DNA of 64,000 bases from Pseudomonadota bacterium (GTDB taxonomy: Bacteria > Pseudomonadota > Alphaproteobacteria > Geminicoccales > Geminicoccaceae), in NCBI GenBank assembly GCA_030549795.1, contig JAUQQO010000010.1, forward strand, positions 1 to 64,000. Direction: 5' to 3'. A program made the translations under genes and the position numbers. The notes under the pieces were generated by a model. It was given only the letters and a program-made list of their open reading frames with translations. It did no database searches and was not told the DNA's origin. Positions 1-8,497 of the stretch are shown in pieces; position 1 is the first letter of the stretch, and each line of letters starts with the position of its first letter.

Positions 1-414
1 GACCGGTTCGGCCTCGTGGCCGGCCGCGACTTCGAGCCCGTCTTCTCGGGCAAGCACGACAACTCGATCCTGGGCGTCGTCAACCGCGACTATCCGGCCG
101 CCGCGATCGCCGATTCGATCCGCGTCCGCATGATCGCGCGCGGTCTCATCAAGCCCGAACAACTCGTTGTCATCTTCCGCTCTGATCCGTTTCCGACGAG
201 CGCCTTTGGCCACGCCCACGATCTCCACCCCGATCTCGCCCGCACGATTCGCGAAGCTCTGTTCGATTTCCCCTGGGAAGGCACCGAATTCGCCAAGGAA
301 TTCGCCAAGCACGAACCGCCGCTCGAGCGATTTGCACCGATCCGCTATGCTGAGACCTATGCGATCGTGCGCGAGATCGACAAAGCGATGGGCGTCTCTT
401 ACGAGTGTCGATGA
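1..414 (+). CDS. phnD: Phosphonate ABC transporter substrate-binding protein, C-terminal part
   Basis: The frame is open from base 1 and the start lies outside the window, so only about the last 137 residues are visible. The segment is typical of the second lobe of PhnD: an Asn-Arg-Asp turn near the start, a central [12 protein letters not shown] stretch, and a tail with EGTEF and the [17 protein letters not shown] ending common to this family. The protein would bind phosphonates or related organophosphorus compounds in the periplasm and deliver them to the PhnE permeases. Its stop overlaps the phnC start as ATGA, indicating one operon. No C-P lyase genes are in the window, so the ligand could also be another organophosphorus compound or phosphite. 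Confidence 0.88.
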   Translation, partial: DRFGLVAGRDFEPVFSGKHDNSILGVVNRDYPAAAIADSIRVRMIARGLIKPEQLVVIFRSDPFPTSAFGHAHDLHPDLARTIREALFDFPWEGTEFAKEFAKHEPPLERFAPIRYAETYAIVREIDKAMGVSYECR

Positions 415-1244
415 ACAGGACACCCGCGCTGCGGATCGCCGACCTCGTCAAACGCTACCGTACCGGCGAGGAAGCGCTCAAGGGCGTCTCGCTCGCCGTG
501 GCACCGGGTGAGATCGTCGGTGTGATCGGTCCCTCGGGCGCCGGCAAGTCGACGCTCATCCGCTGCATCAACCGCCTGGTCGAGCCGACTTCGGGGCGGG
601 TCTTTCTCGGCGATCTCGAGCTCACCGCCCTCTCGGGCCGAGCCCTGCGCCGAGCACGGCGACGGATCGGCATGATCTTCCAGGAGTTCGCCCTCGTCGA
701 GCGCCTTACGGTGATGGAAAACGTGCTCTCCGGCCGGCTCGGCTACGTCTCGTTCTGGCAGAGCTTCACCCGCCGCTTCCCACCCGCCGATATCGAGCGC
801 GCCTTTGCGCTGCTCGAGCGCGTCGGCCTAATCGAGCACGCCGACAAACGGGCCGATGCCCTCTCGGGCGGGCAGCGGCAGCGGGTCGGGATCGCCCGTG
901 CGCTCGCCCAGGAGCCCGATCTCCTCTTGATCGATGAGCCGACCGCTGCGCTCGATCCCAAGACCGCGCGGCAGATCATGCGCCTTATTTGCGAGATCTG
1001 CAGGGAACGACGGTTGCCCGCGATCATCAACATCCACGACGTCGTGCTCGCCCAGCAGTTCGTCGAGCGGATCGTCGGACTGAGGGCAGGCACGATCGTT
1101 TTCGACGGTCCGATCGAGGCGCTCGACGATGCGGCCTTGACTCGGATCTATGGCGAGGAGGACTGGACCACGGTGCGGCAACGGGCCGCCGCGGGTCGGG
1201 CCTGGGCGCTCGACGCGGAGCGCCTTGAGGGTTTCGCCGAATGA
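411..1244 (+). CDS. phnC: Phosphonate ABC transporter ATP-binding protein PhnC
   Basis: This is the cytoplasmic ATPase of the importer, 277 residues from the ATG. Walker A (GPSGAGKS) lies near residues 40-47, followed by a Q-loop (IFQEFALV), the ABC signature LSGGQRQR near 151-158 and Walker B (LLLIDEP) near 171-177, with a switch histidine in NIHD. I chose the ATG at 411 because it makes the ATGA overlap with phnD; an in-frame GTG at 405 is possible. Its own stop overlaps the phnE start, so phnD-phnC-phnE-phnE is translationally coupled. Length and motifs fit PhnC well. Confidence 0.93.
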   Translation: MNRTPALRIADLVKRYRTGEEALKGVSLAVAPGEIVGVIGPSGAGKSTLIRCINRLVEPTSGRVFLGDLELTALSGRALRRARRRIGMIFQEFALVERLTVMENVLSGRLGYVSFWQSFTRRFPPADIERAFALLERVGLIEHADKRADALSGGQRQRVGIARALAQEPDLLLIDEPTAALDPKTARQIMRLICEICRERRLPAIINIHDVVLAQQFVERIVGLRAGTIVFDGPIEALDDAALTRIYGEEDWTTVRQRAAAGRAWALDAERLEGFAE

Positions 1245-2041
1245 CCGCGGACGGCAGGCGGAGCTGGCGCCGACCGCCCCTGATCGCCGACCGGCGCCTG
1301 CGCTGGCTCATCTATGGCGGCGGGCTTATCTACCTTGTGCTCGCCTTGGCCACGCTCGAAGTCAATTGGCTGCGGGCTTGGGAAGGGCTCGGCCGTGGAT
1401 GGGCGTTCGTGCAGAGCTTTTTACGACCCGACTTCGCGAGCCGCGGCCCCGACATCCTCAATGGGATCATCGAGAGTTTGACGATGACGGTCACGGCCAC
1501 GGTAGCCGGGATGCTGGTCTCGGTTCCGATCGGCATCGGTGCCGCGCGCAACCTCGTCGCGCGTCCGATCTATCTCCTGTGCCGCGGCATCGTCGCACTC
1601 GCGCGCGCTTTGCCGGAAGTCATCGTCGCGATCTTTTTCGTTGCGATGTTCGGTTTCGGGCCGTTCGCGGGCTTTTTGACGTTGACCTTCAATACAATCG
1701 GTTTCGTTGCCAAGCTCTTGGCCGAAGCGATCGAGAACGTCGAGCACGCGCAGGTGGAAGCGATCCGCGCCACCGGCGCCTCTTGGGCACAGCTTCTCAA
1801 CTATGCGATTCAACCTCAGGTGATGCCACGGTTGATCGGTCTCGGCCTCTACCGCCTCGACATCAATTTCCGCGAATCCGCGGTGATCGGGATCGTGGGT
1901 GCGGGCGGCATCGGTGCTACCCTCGAGACCGCTCTCGATCGCTACGAATACGATACTGCTGCTGCCATCCTGCTCGTGATCGTCGGCATCGTGACGCTGG
2001 CCGAGTCCGTCTCGAGCCACCTTCGCCGCTGGGTGCAGTGA
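1241..2041 (+). CDS. phnE: Phosphonate ABC transporter permease PhnE, first copy
   Basis: This 266-residue inner-membrane permease has about six hydrophobic segments. It carries the EAA loop ([21 protein letters not shown]), which contacts the ATPase, and the family-typical LDINFRES and GAGGIG stretches near the C-terminus. It starts in an ATGA overlap with phnC and ends in another with the next permease. Two different PhnE paralogues in tandem are a known arrangement and are expected to form a heterodimeric channel. Confidence 0.92.
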   Translation: MTADGRRSWRRPPLIADRRLRWLIYGGGLIYLVLALATLEVNWLRAWEGLGRGWAFVQSFLRPDFASRGPDILNGIIESLTMTVTATVAGMLVSVPIGIGAARNLVARPIYLLCRGIVALARALPEVIVAIFFVAMFGFGPFAGFLTLTFNTIGFVAKLLAEAIENVEHAQVEAIRATGASWAQLLNYAIQPQVMPRLIGLGLYRLDINFRESAVIGIVGAGGIGATLETALDRYEYDTAAAILLVIVGIVTLAESVSSHLRRWVQ

Positions 2042-2856
2042 TGCCGCTTGCGCGCCCCGGGGATCGCAGGTCCTGGCGACACCGCACGCCGCGGGCGCGC
2101 CTTCTGCTCTGGTTCGGTTGGCTCGCGCTCGTGGCGCTTACGGTCTTCGCTTGGGAGGTGATGAACCGCGACACGATCTGGGCCTTTGTCGCGGACGCCC
2201 CGCGCCAGGCGGCCGACATCGGCGCGCGCATGGTGCCGCCGCGCTGGAGCTATCTTAACGAGCTCGTGTGGCCGCTTTGGGAGACCATCACCATCGCGAC
2301 ACTCGGCACGCTGCTCGCCGTGCTTTTGGCCGTACCGATCGCCTTTTGCGCCGCGCGCACCACGACCCCGAGCTTCGTCCTGATCCGCCCGCTGGCCCTG
2401 CTCGTCATCGTCGGCTCGCGCTCGATCAATTCCTTGATCTGGGGTCTTTTGCTCGTGGTGGTGGTCGGACCGGGAATACTCGCCGGTATCCTTGCGATCG
2501 CGCTGCGCTCGATCGGCTTTATCGGCAAGCTCCTCTATGAAGCCATCGAGGAGATCGACTTAGCCCCGGTGGAAGCGGTGACCGCAACCGGGGCAAGCCG
2601 TTTGCAGATCCTCGATTATGCGATCGTGCCGCAGGTACTGCCCACCTTGGTTGGGATCTCGGTTTTTCGCTGGGATATCAACATTCGCGAATCGACCGTG
2701 CTTGGGCTTGTAGGCGCGGGCGGGATCGGCCTTAAGCTTGAGGCCTCATTGAACATGCTCGCCTGGCCGCAGGTAACCACGATCCTGATCGTGATCCTTG
2801 CAACAGTGCTTGTGAGCGAATGGGTCTCGGCTCGCATCCGCCACGCCATCATCTAA
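2041..2856 (+). CDS. phnE: Phosphonate ABC transporter permease PhnE, second copy
   Basis: This is the second permease, 271 residues, starting at an ATG that overlaps the previous stop by one base (TGATG-type junction). The frame is open much further upstream, but that part is a shadow of phnC and the first phnE. The EAA loop reads EAIEEIDLAPVEAVTATGAS, and the WDINIRES and GAGGIG motifs match the first copy, so the pair arose by duplication. It has an extra N-terminal soluble stretch before the core helices. The last 111 bases are overlapped on the opposite strand by the tail of the next gene. Confidence 0.92.
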   Translation: MPLARPGDRRSWRHRTPRARLLLWFGWLALVALTVFAWEVMNRDTIWAFVADAPRQAADIGARMVPPRWSYLNELVWPLWETITIATLGTLLAVLLAVPIAFCAARTTTPSFVLIRPLALLVIVGSRSINSLIWGLLLVVVVGPGILAGILAIALRSIGFIGKLLYEAIEEIDLAPVEAVTATGASRLQILDYAIVPQVLPTLVGISVFRWDINIRESTVLGLVGAGGIGLKLEASLNMLAWPQVTTILIVILATVLVSEWVSARIRHAII

Positions 2857-3357
2857 GGTGGCGGCAGAACGCGCGGCCCCCCAAAAGCCCGCCACTGCCT
2901 CGCGGATCGCTTTGTGCGAGTGGTCGAGCCAGGAGGTGTCGAGCACGATCCGCGGCCGCTCGAAACCGGGAAGCAGAGCGCTCAACAAATCGCGCCCGCT
3001 CGAAGCATCGACCCGCAGCCATCGCTTGGGCTCGTCGACGTAGAGGAAAAGGCGGGTACGCCCGAAGCGACGCTCCTCGATCCTTTGTATCGCATCCCAG
3101 GGAAGCGGTCGGGCGAGGATTGTCGGGGCGCTCAAGCCGGTCCGATCGAGGACGATGACCGGCCGCCGATCGAGGATCTTCACGAGGCTCCCAATGGCCG
3201 TGCCGCCGAAGAGAACGACAGCCGGCACAAGCAACAGCAACGCCCCTTCGGTCCCGGCGAGCGCGTGCCACGCGAAGATCCCGATAAGCGAGAAGCAGAG
3301 CAGAACGTTGAGGCTATGGCGCAGGCGATCGTGGCGGATCTCGATGCGCCCGCTCAT
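2746..3357 (-). CDS. Two-helix membrane protein with PH-like domain (STM3941-like)
   Basis: The 203-residue protein begins with a charged stretch, then two hydrophobic segments (about residues 15-33 and 38-57), then a basic, beta-rich domain with a VIVLDRTGLSAP strand and a PLPWDAIQRIEE motif. This is the layout of STM3941/PH-like bacterial membrane proteins of unknown function. It starts in an ATGA overlap with the sialidase-like gene, so it is the last gene of that operon. The final 36 or so residues are encoded antisense to the end of phnE and look unlike a natural domain end, suggesting loss of an earlier stop. Family assignment is from the pattern only. Confidence 0.6.
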   Translation of the reverse strand: MSGRIEIRHDRLRHSLNVLLCFSLIGIFAWHALAGTEGALLLLVPAVVLFGGTAIGSLVKILDRRPVIVLDRTGLSAPTILARPLPWDAIQRIEERRFGRTRLFLYVDEPKRWLRVDASSGRDLLSALLPGFERPRIVLDTSWLDHSHKAIREAVAGFWGAARSAATLDDGVADASRDPFAHKHCCKDHDQDRGYLRPGEHVQ

Positions 3358-4319
3358 GCCGATGGCCCCGGATCGAGCACGAGATGCCGTATGGCGCGCC
3401 GCTTCCAGCTGTAGACGAGGTGGACGAGGCCATCGGGATCTTCGATCAAGAACGGATAGGAGAACTCGAAGCCCGGCTCGTCCTCGAGCAGCTTGAGGGG
3501 CGTGAAGTGCTCGCCATCGTGCGAGACTGAAACGAGCAGCGCGCTGCGGCCTTCCCTTCCGGGGTGGTGGACGAGGAGGAAGCGCCCGTCACGCAGGCGC
3601 TGGATGTCGAAGGCGGCGTTGGGATGCGCAATCGCGGTCGGCTGCATGCGGCTCCAGCTGCGCCCGCCGTCCGCTGAGCGGCATTCGGCGATAAAGCCCT
3701 GCTTGGTGCGGCACAGCGCCTTGAGCTGGCCGTTGCCGAGCTCTACGAGGGTCGCCTGATTGGCGGCGAAGCCTCCGGGTAGCCGTTTGAACGGATGGTT
3801 GAGTAGAATCGGACGGTGCCAGGTCTCGCCAAGATCGTCGCTGCGCTCGATTTGGCAGCGCCAACCGAAGAACTCAGAGGACGAACCGCACAAGAGAACG
3901 CCGGGCCGTGGTTCGAGAGGCTTGTTCTTGACCGGTCCGAAGATCCCATCCGGCAGCCGCTGCGGACGCGACCAGCTCACCCCGTCATCGTGCGAAATGG
4001 TGCGCATTCCCCACCAGCGGCGTGGCCGCGGTCCGACCTTGTAGAACAGCAGCAGCTGACCGCGCGCACTGCGGAACAGCACCGGGTTCCAACAGGGCTG
4101 CGCGCGGCCGGCCCCGTCGCGGCCCACGAATGAGCGCACGGGTTCTTGCCAGCCTCTGGGCCCGTGGCGCGCGAGCCAGATCGCCACATCGGGACGACCC
4201 TCTTTGCTGCCCGCGAACCAGGCGGCGATCAGCCCGGAAGGGGTCCAGGCGATCGAAGCCGCGTGCGCGTCCCGCCACGGCGGATCGGGGCAGATCAACG
4301 AGCTCGAAAGGATCCGCAT
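3354..4319 (-). CDS. Sialidase-like BNR/Asp-box protein
   Basis: This 321-residue protein has several Asp-boxes (S-x-D-x-G-x-T/S-W): SHDDGVSW, SDDLGETW and SADGGRSW, plus a degenerate SHDGEHF. They mark a six-bladed beta-propeller of the exo-alpha-sialidase/BNR_2 class. No signal peptide is evident: the N-terminus MRILSSSLICPDPP is not a classical export signal, so it may act in the cytoplasm. It starts one base after the extensin-like stop and overlaps the next gene by four bases. A glycan-hydrolysing role is inferred; many members of this family are not proven sialidases, and the catalytic Arg triad cannot be confirmed by eye. Confidence 0.75.
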   Translation of the reverse strand: MRILSSSLICPDPPWRDAHAASIAWTPSGLIAAWFAGSKEGRPDVAIWLARHGPRGWQEPVRSFVGRDGAGRAQPCWNPVLFRSARGQLLLFYKVGPRPRRWWGMRTISHDDGVSWSRPQRLPDGIFGPVKNKPLEPRPGVLLCGSSSEFFGWRCQIERSDDLGETWHRPILLNHPFKRLPGGFAANQATLVELGNGQLKALCRTKQGFIAECRSADGGRSWSRMQPTAIAHPNAAFDIQRLRDGRFLLVHHPGREGRSALLVSVSHDGEHFTPLKLLEDEPGFEFSYPFLIEDPDGLVHLVYSWKRRAIRHLVLDPGPSA

Positions 4320-4320
4320 C

Positions 4321-4935
4321 TCATGCGTCGCAGCGGGGGAAAGGACCGAGATCGAAGTGAAAATGGTCGCGATGCCAGCGGTCGCTCATGGGCGTGAGGA
4401 CCATCGCGAAGTGGCGGCAGGCGAGGCGAGCGGCGGCGCGCAAAAAGCGCCCGTACGGCCCGGGGTCGCGCCAATGCTGCTCGACAGCGATCCGCGTGCC
4501 ATCCGAGAGGCGGAACGCGACCACATCGAGGGCGAGCGCTCGGGCGTGGAGACTCGCGCGCCCGGCGTTGCCGGTCATCGCACGGCAGGCGTGGCTGCCG
4601 GCGTGCTCGACCGCCACGAGCTCGCGACCCGTCTCGCGCTTGGCGAGCACCGCGAGCTCGGCCTCGTAGCGCAGCCAGGCGAGCGCCAAAGGGCAGCTGG
4701 TCTCGAGCGGCCGGTTGAAGCTCAGGCCCGTGCGGGCGAGGCGAACGGGCCCCTCCACGCGGCAGGCGCCGCGCTCGGGTGCTTCCCAGCGCTCCGCTGT
4801 CACCCCTGCGCGCGTCAAGGCGGCAAGGCAGGAATCGGCCGGCGGTCCCAAGGGTCGCGGCTCGCGCGCACAGGCGGCGAGGGCAACGAGCGCTGCGGCA
4901 CTCATGCGGCACGCGAACGAGCGAAGGGATTCCAT
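4321..4935 (-). CDS. Extensin-like lipoprotein with D,D-peptidase-type His/Asp motif
   Basis: The 204-residue product has a lipoprotein signal (ALVALAAC, Cys about 22). The mature part matches the extensin-like C-terminal family (PF06904), whose SLHxxxxAxDV and HRDHFHFDLG motifs (His130, Asp137, His191/His193) resemble the zinc site of M15/LAS peptidases. A cell-wall peptide hydrolase or binding role is therefore plausible. I chose the ATG at 4935; the same frame is open far upstream only as a shadow of the TRAP permease. A Met at residue 11 is an alternative start. The gene overlaps the permease by 34 bases and lies one base from the sialidase-like gene. Confidence 0.82.
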   Translation of the reverse strand: MESLRSFACRMSAAALVALAACAREPRPLGPPADSCLAALTRAGVTAERWEAPERGACRVEGPVRLARTGLSFNRPLETSCPLALAWLRYEAELAVLAKRETGRELVAVEHAGSHACRAMTGNAGRASLHARALALDVVAFRLSDGTRIAVEQHWRDPGPYGRFLRAAARLACRHFAMVLTPMSDRWHRDHFHFDLGPFPRCDA

Positions 4936-6887
4936 CGTTGCCACGCTGCGACCGCGAGCGCTCCGGCCACGCCCACAACATCCGTCGCATGTTCGGGGAC
5001 GAGCAAAAAGCCAGCGCTCGCGGCCAACAGCAGCCGAGGAAGGGGAGCGAGCGCCCCCATCAACCATCCATCCGAGGCGCAGGCGAGCAAAATCACGCCG
5101 AGCGTGGCGGTCAGAGCCGCGAGGAGAATGGCAAGGAGATCGCCTTGGGCGAGAAGAGCCGGGCTCAGATAGAACATGAAGGGGACGATGAACGCGGCGA
5201 GGCCGAGTTTCAAGGCGATCCAGCTCGTCTTCCAGGGATCGGCTTTGGCCATGGTCGCAGCAGCGAAGGAAGCGAGTGCCACCGGCGGCGTGATGCCCGA
5301 GACGACCGCGAAATAGAAGATGAAGAAGTGGGCCACGAGCGGCTCCACGCCCATCCGTGCGAGCCCCGGCGCGAGCACCGAGGCAGCGATCGCATAGGCT
5401 GCGGTGGTGGGCATGCCCATACCCAGCACGAGCGCGATGAGCATGGTAAAGGCCATGGCCAACAGCGCATGGCCGGCTGCGAGGCCCAAGAGCAGCTGCG
5501 AGAAGCGGCCGCCGATCCCGGTAAGCGCGATGACACCGACCACGACGCCGGCGCAGCCGCACACCGCGACCAGCTGCAGCACGTCCATGGTCGCCCGCTC
5601 GAGGGCATTGAGGATGCCGCGCAAGCCCAAAGGCGCCTCGCGTGCGATCCAGCTCGCGACCACCGTGGCGAGGATGGCGAGCGTCGCCGAGCGCAACGGC
5701 GAAAAGCCGGCGTAGAGCGCAGCCACCAGCACCGCGAGGGGGGCGAAGAGATAGAGCTTGCGCAGCACCGCCCCAAGCGGCGGCAGCTCGCTGCGCGGCA
5801 GGCCCACGAGGCTGTTGCGGCGGGCGTGCAGTTCGACGTGCGCGTAACAGGCGACGTAGAAGAGCCAGCAGGGAAGGATGGCGGCAACCGCGATGGTGGC
5901 ATAGGGAATGCCGGTCATCTCGGCCATCAAGAAGGCGCCGGCGCCGAGCACGGGCGGTGTGATCTGACCGCCGATGGAGGAGGTCGCCTCGATGGCACCA
6001 GCAGTTGCGCGATCGTAGCCAACCCGGCGCATCATCGGGATGGTGAAGGTGCCGGAGGCGACGACGTTGGCCACGGCACTGCCGCTGATCGAGCCGAACA
6101 GCACGCCCGAGACCACCGTGGCCTTGGCCGGGCCGCCCCGCGCCCAGCCGAAGAGCGCCAGTGCCAGGTCGTTGAAATAGTCGCTGATGCGCGAAGCACC
6201 CATAAAGGCGCCGAGGGTCACGAACAGAATGACATAGGTGGAAGAGACGGATGTGGTGATGCCCAGGATGCCCTGGTCCGAAAAAATGTAGGTAAAGAAA
6301 CGCGGCACGTCGTAGCCGCGATGATAGAGCACCCCTGGGAGATAGGGCCCGATGAAGGCGTAAAGAACGAAGAGGCCGGCGATGATCGGAAGCGCGAGCC
6401 CGGCGATGCGGCGGGTGACCTCGAACACGATCACGGTGCCGATCACCCCCATCGCCACATCGCCCCAGGTCCACATGGCGCCGGCGCGGAAGAGCAGGCC
6501 GTCGAGTTCGACCCAGATGTAGAGAAAGACGCCGATCGCCGCCGCGGCGAGGAGGAGATCGTAGAAGGGCACGCGGTCTGCGGCCGCACGACGCCCGGGG
6601 CGGAAGAGGAGGAGGATCAAGACCGCGCCGAAACACAAATGGCCGGCGCGGAACAGCCAGGGATCGACGGGATAGAGGTTGAGGACGAACAGATGCGCGA
6701 GCGCGTAGACGACGGCGAGGGCGCGCACCAGTCGCGACCAAGTGCCCGACAGGCGCCGGCGGGGCCCGGCGAATTCGTCTGCATCGGGAAGCTCTCGGCG
6801 CTCGTCGGCCACCCCCTCCTCGAGCATGGCGGCGGAGGCGGAAGACGGCGCCCGCTCTCGCGCCGTGCGCGGTCGGGCCGGGATCAC
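4902..6887 (-). CDS. TRAP transporter fused permease (4TM/12TM)
   Basis: This 661-residue polytopic protein joins the small DctQ-like four-helix part (about residues 50-190) to the large DctM-like part. It has many hydrophobic helices and typical TRAP stretches such as GSISGSAVANV, SSIGGQITPPV and MGMPTTAAYA. Fused permeases of this type pair with TAXI binding proteins, and a TAXI gene lies just upstream (16-base gap). The system is a sodium- or proton-driven importer of an organic acid or amino acid; the ligand cannot be told from sequence. The N-terminal 45 residues are charged and poorly conserved, so the true start could be internal. Confidence 0.92.
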   Translation of the reverse strand: MIPARPRTARERAPSSASAAMLEEGVADERRELPDADEFAGPRRRLSGTWSRLVRALAVVYALAHLFVLNLYPVDPWLFRAGHLCFGAVLILLLFRPGRRAAADRVPFYDLLLAAAAIGVFLYIWVELDGLLFRAGAMWTWGDVAMGVIGTVIVFEVTRRIAGLALPIIAGLFVLYAFIGPYLPGVLYHRGYDVPRFFTYIFSDQGILGITTSVSSTYVILFVTLGAFMGASRISDYFNDLALALFGWARGGPAKATVVSGVLFGSISGSAVANVVASGTFTIPMMRRVGYDRATAGAIEATSSIGGQITPPVLGAGAFLMAEMTGIPYATIAVAAILPCWLFYVACYAHVELHARRNSLVGLPRSELPPLGAVLRKLYLFAPLAVLVAALYAGFSPLRSATLAILATVVASWIAREAPLGLRGILNALERATMDVLQLVAVCGCAGVVVGVIALTGIGGRFSQLLLGLAAGHALLAMAFTMLIALVLGMGMPTTAAYAIAASVLAPGLARMGVEPLVAHFFIFYFAVVSGITPPVALASFAAATMAKADPWKTSWIALKLGLAAFIVPFMFYLSPALLAQGDLLAILLAALTATLGVILLACASDGWLMGALAPLPRLLLAASAGFLLVPEHATDVVGVAGALAVAAWQRWNPFARSRAA

Positions 6888-6903
6888 GGTGTTTTTTGCT
6901 CGC

Positions 6904-7887
6904 TCAGGCGCCGATCAAATGGGGCGGAATGTCGATACCCTTGGACTTGTAGTATTTCACCGCCCCCGGATGGAAGGGCAGGAACGCATTGCGCTTGACG
7001 TTTTCGAGCACCGTTTCTTTGGCTGCCGCATGGCCTTTGACGAGCGCTTCGTGGTTCTCGAAGATCGCCCGCACGATCGCCTCGACGAGATCCTCGGGCA
7101 GACTCTTGTGGCAGATGGCGAAGTTGAAGATGCCAACGGTCGGCTGGCTCTCGGTGAGCGACTTGTAGGTTCCGGCTGGAATGACGGCATCCGAGAGCTC
7201 GGGGAACTTGGCCTTGAGCTTGGCGATCTCGTCGTTGGTGAAGCTGAAGAAGGTGACCTTTTGCGTCGCATCGAGCTCGGAGAAGGAAGCGATGGGAAGG
7301 CCGGCCGCGAAGGCGAAGCAGTCGATGAGCCCATCAGCCAGCTGGCTCGCCATGTCCGCCGCCTGACCGTTGACGATCGTCACCTTAAGGCCGAGCGCTT
7401 CGAACATGAGCGGGAAGTAGGTGCCGGGCGTGCCGGCGCGCGGACCGACGCCCACCCGTTTGCCGTTGAGCTGGGCGACGCTTTTGATGCCTGAGCGCTC
7501 GAGGGCGACGAAGTGGAAGGGGGTGTCGTACATCGGGAACATCGCGCGGATGTCGCGGAACTTGCGCCCCTGCGTCCAACCGCCTGTGCCCTCCCAGGCC
7601 TGCAGCGCGATGCCCATCGTGGTCATGCCGAGCTCGATTTGCCGGTCTTCGACCAAGATGATGTTCTGGTTCGGGCCCTGGGTCTGCTGGGTGCTGATCG
7701 GCACGCCGATCTTCTCCGAGACGAGGCTCGCCCACGCCTGGCCGTACACGTAATAGGTTCCGCCCACCGAAGCGGTGCCGAGGGTGAGCGACTTCGGCCA
7801 GTGCGCCGGAGGCGCTGCGAGGGCCCGAGCAAAGGGAGCGAGGAGTGCGAGCGCGGCCGAGCTGGCGAGCAAAAGGCGGCGATTCAT
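6904..7887 (-). CDS. TAXI-family TRAP transporter solute-binding protein
   Basis: This 327-residue periplasmic protein has a clear signal peptide (MNRRLLLASSAALALLAPFARALA). The mature start is typical of TAXI proteins: LTLGTASVGGTYYVYG, then QTQGPNQNIILVEDRQIELG, and VGPRAGTPGTYFPLMFEALG. It would capture the substrate and hand it to the fused permease encoded 16 bases downstream. The ATG at 7887 is preceded by a GGGAGG ribosome-binding site. It is the first gene of the minus-strand run down to about 2746. Confidence 0.92.
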   Translation of the reverse strand: MNRRLLLASSAALALLAPFARALAAPPAHWPKSLTLGTASVGGTYYVYGQAWASLVSEKIGVPISTQQTQGPNQNIILVEDRQIELGMTTMGIALQAWEGTGGWTQGRKFRDIRAMFPMYDTPFHFVALERSGIKSVAQLNGKRVGVGPRAGTPGTYFPLMFEALGLKVTIVNGQAADMASQLADGLIDCFAFAAGLPIASFSELDATQKVTFFSFTNDEIAKLKAKFPELSDAVIPAGTYKSLTESQPTVGIFNFAICHKSLPEDLVEAIVRAIFENHEALVKGHAAAKETVLENVKRNAFLPFHPGAVKYYKSKGIDIPPHLIGA

Positions 7888-7957
7888 CCCTTAGCCTCCC
7901 GAACTAGGCGGGCGGCAGAGTAAAAACCGCCCACCACTTTCGCAAGACAGTCCTGCT

Positions 7958-8476
7958 CTAGCCGCCGGCCTCGAGCAGCTTGCGCACCGCAGCGAGCGCG
8001 ATCGGACCGTCCCATTCCGCGATCCCGAAGACACGCGCCACCTCCCGCCCTTCGCGGTCGATCAGGAGCGTCGCCGGGAGCCCCGGAAGACCTACGGCGC
8101 GGCTTGTGGCGGCGGTCCCGTCGCGGTAGACGGCAAGGCGGCTCACCCCCGCTTCCGCGAGAAACGCCTTGATCCGCTCCGGCGCCGAACGTTCGACGGC
8201 GAGGGCCGCGACGACCACCTGCTCGGGATCGAACGCCGCCTGCAACCGGTCGAGCGCGGGCATCTCCTCGCGGCAGGGCGCGCACCATGTCGCCCAGAAG
8301 TTGAGAACCACCACTTTGCCGCGCAGATCCGAGAGCTTGGCGGGAGTACCGTCCAGGGTCTCGAAGGCAAGCTCGGGAAGAGGTGTCGGTTCTTTAAGCA
8401 CGATCGGTGCGCTCGCCGCCGCCAGAAGCGGCACGCACAGGAGAACCGCGGCGAGACGGGCGAGCCAACGCCTCAT
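7958..8476 (-). CDS. TlpA-like thioredoxin-fold protein
   Basis: The product has 172 residues, with an N-terminal signal anchor (about residues 8-22) and a periplasmic thioredoxin fold. The active site is FWATWCAPC (Cys65, Cys68), followed by the cis-Pro region [12 protein letters not shown]. It belongs to the TlpA/ResA group, which reduces disulfides in the periplasm, often for cytochrome or oxidase maturation. The frame is open much further upstream, but that is antisense to argH. The ATG at 8476 has an exact GGAGGTGATC ribosome-binding site. It is divergent from argH with only 21 bases between start codons. The cytochrome oxidase cluster in this window is far away, so no specific partner is evident. 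Confidence 0.9.
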   Translation of the reverse strand: MRRWLARLAAVLLCVPLLAAASAPIVLKEPTPLPELAFETLDGTPAKLSDLRGKVVVLNFWATWCAPCREEMPALDRLQAAFDPEQVVVAALAVERSAPERIKAFLAEAGVSRLAVYRDGTAATSRAVGLPGLPATLLIDREGREVARVFGIAEWDGPIALAAVRKLLEAGG

Positions 8477-8497
8477 CGGATCACCTCCGGGAGCACC
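8477..8497. promoter_or_regulatory. 21-base divergent gap carrying both ribosome-binding sites
   Basis: The gap holds GGAGGTGATC for the minus-strand TlpA-like gene and GGGAG for argH, back to back. Neither promoter fits in the gap, so each must lie inside the other gene and the two 5' leaders must overlap antisense. On the plus strand, GGATCACCTCC here is identical to the conserved 3' end of 16S rRNA, simply because the minus-strand site is a perfect match to it. Confidence 0.75.

Noticed and set aside
4779-6998. 739-codon open frame on the plus strand
   Set aside because: Antisense to the TRAP permease and extensin-like genes; rich in Arg/Asp/His repeats without fold signals.
7910-7932. 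GGGCGG/CCGCCC hairpin between the TlpA-like and TAXI genes as a terminator
   Set aside because: The T-run lies in the loop, not after the stem, so it does not look like an intrinsic terminator.
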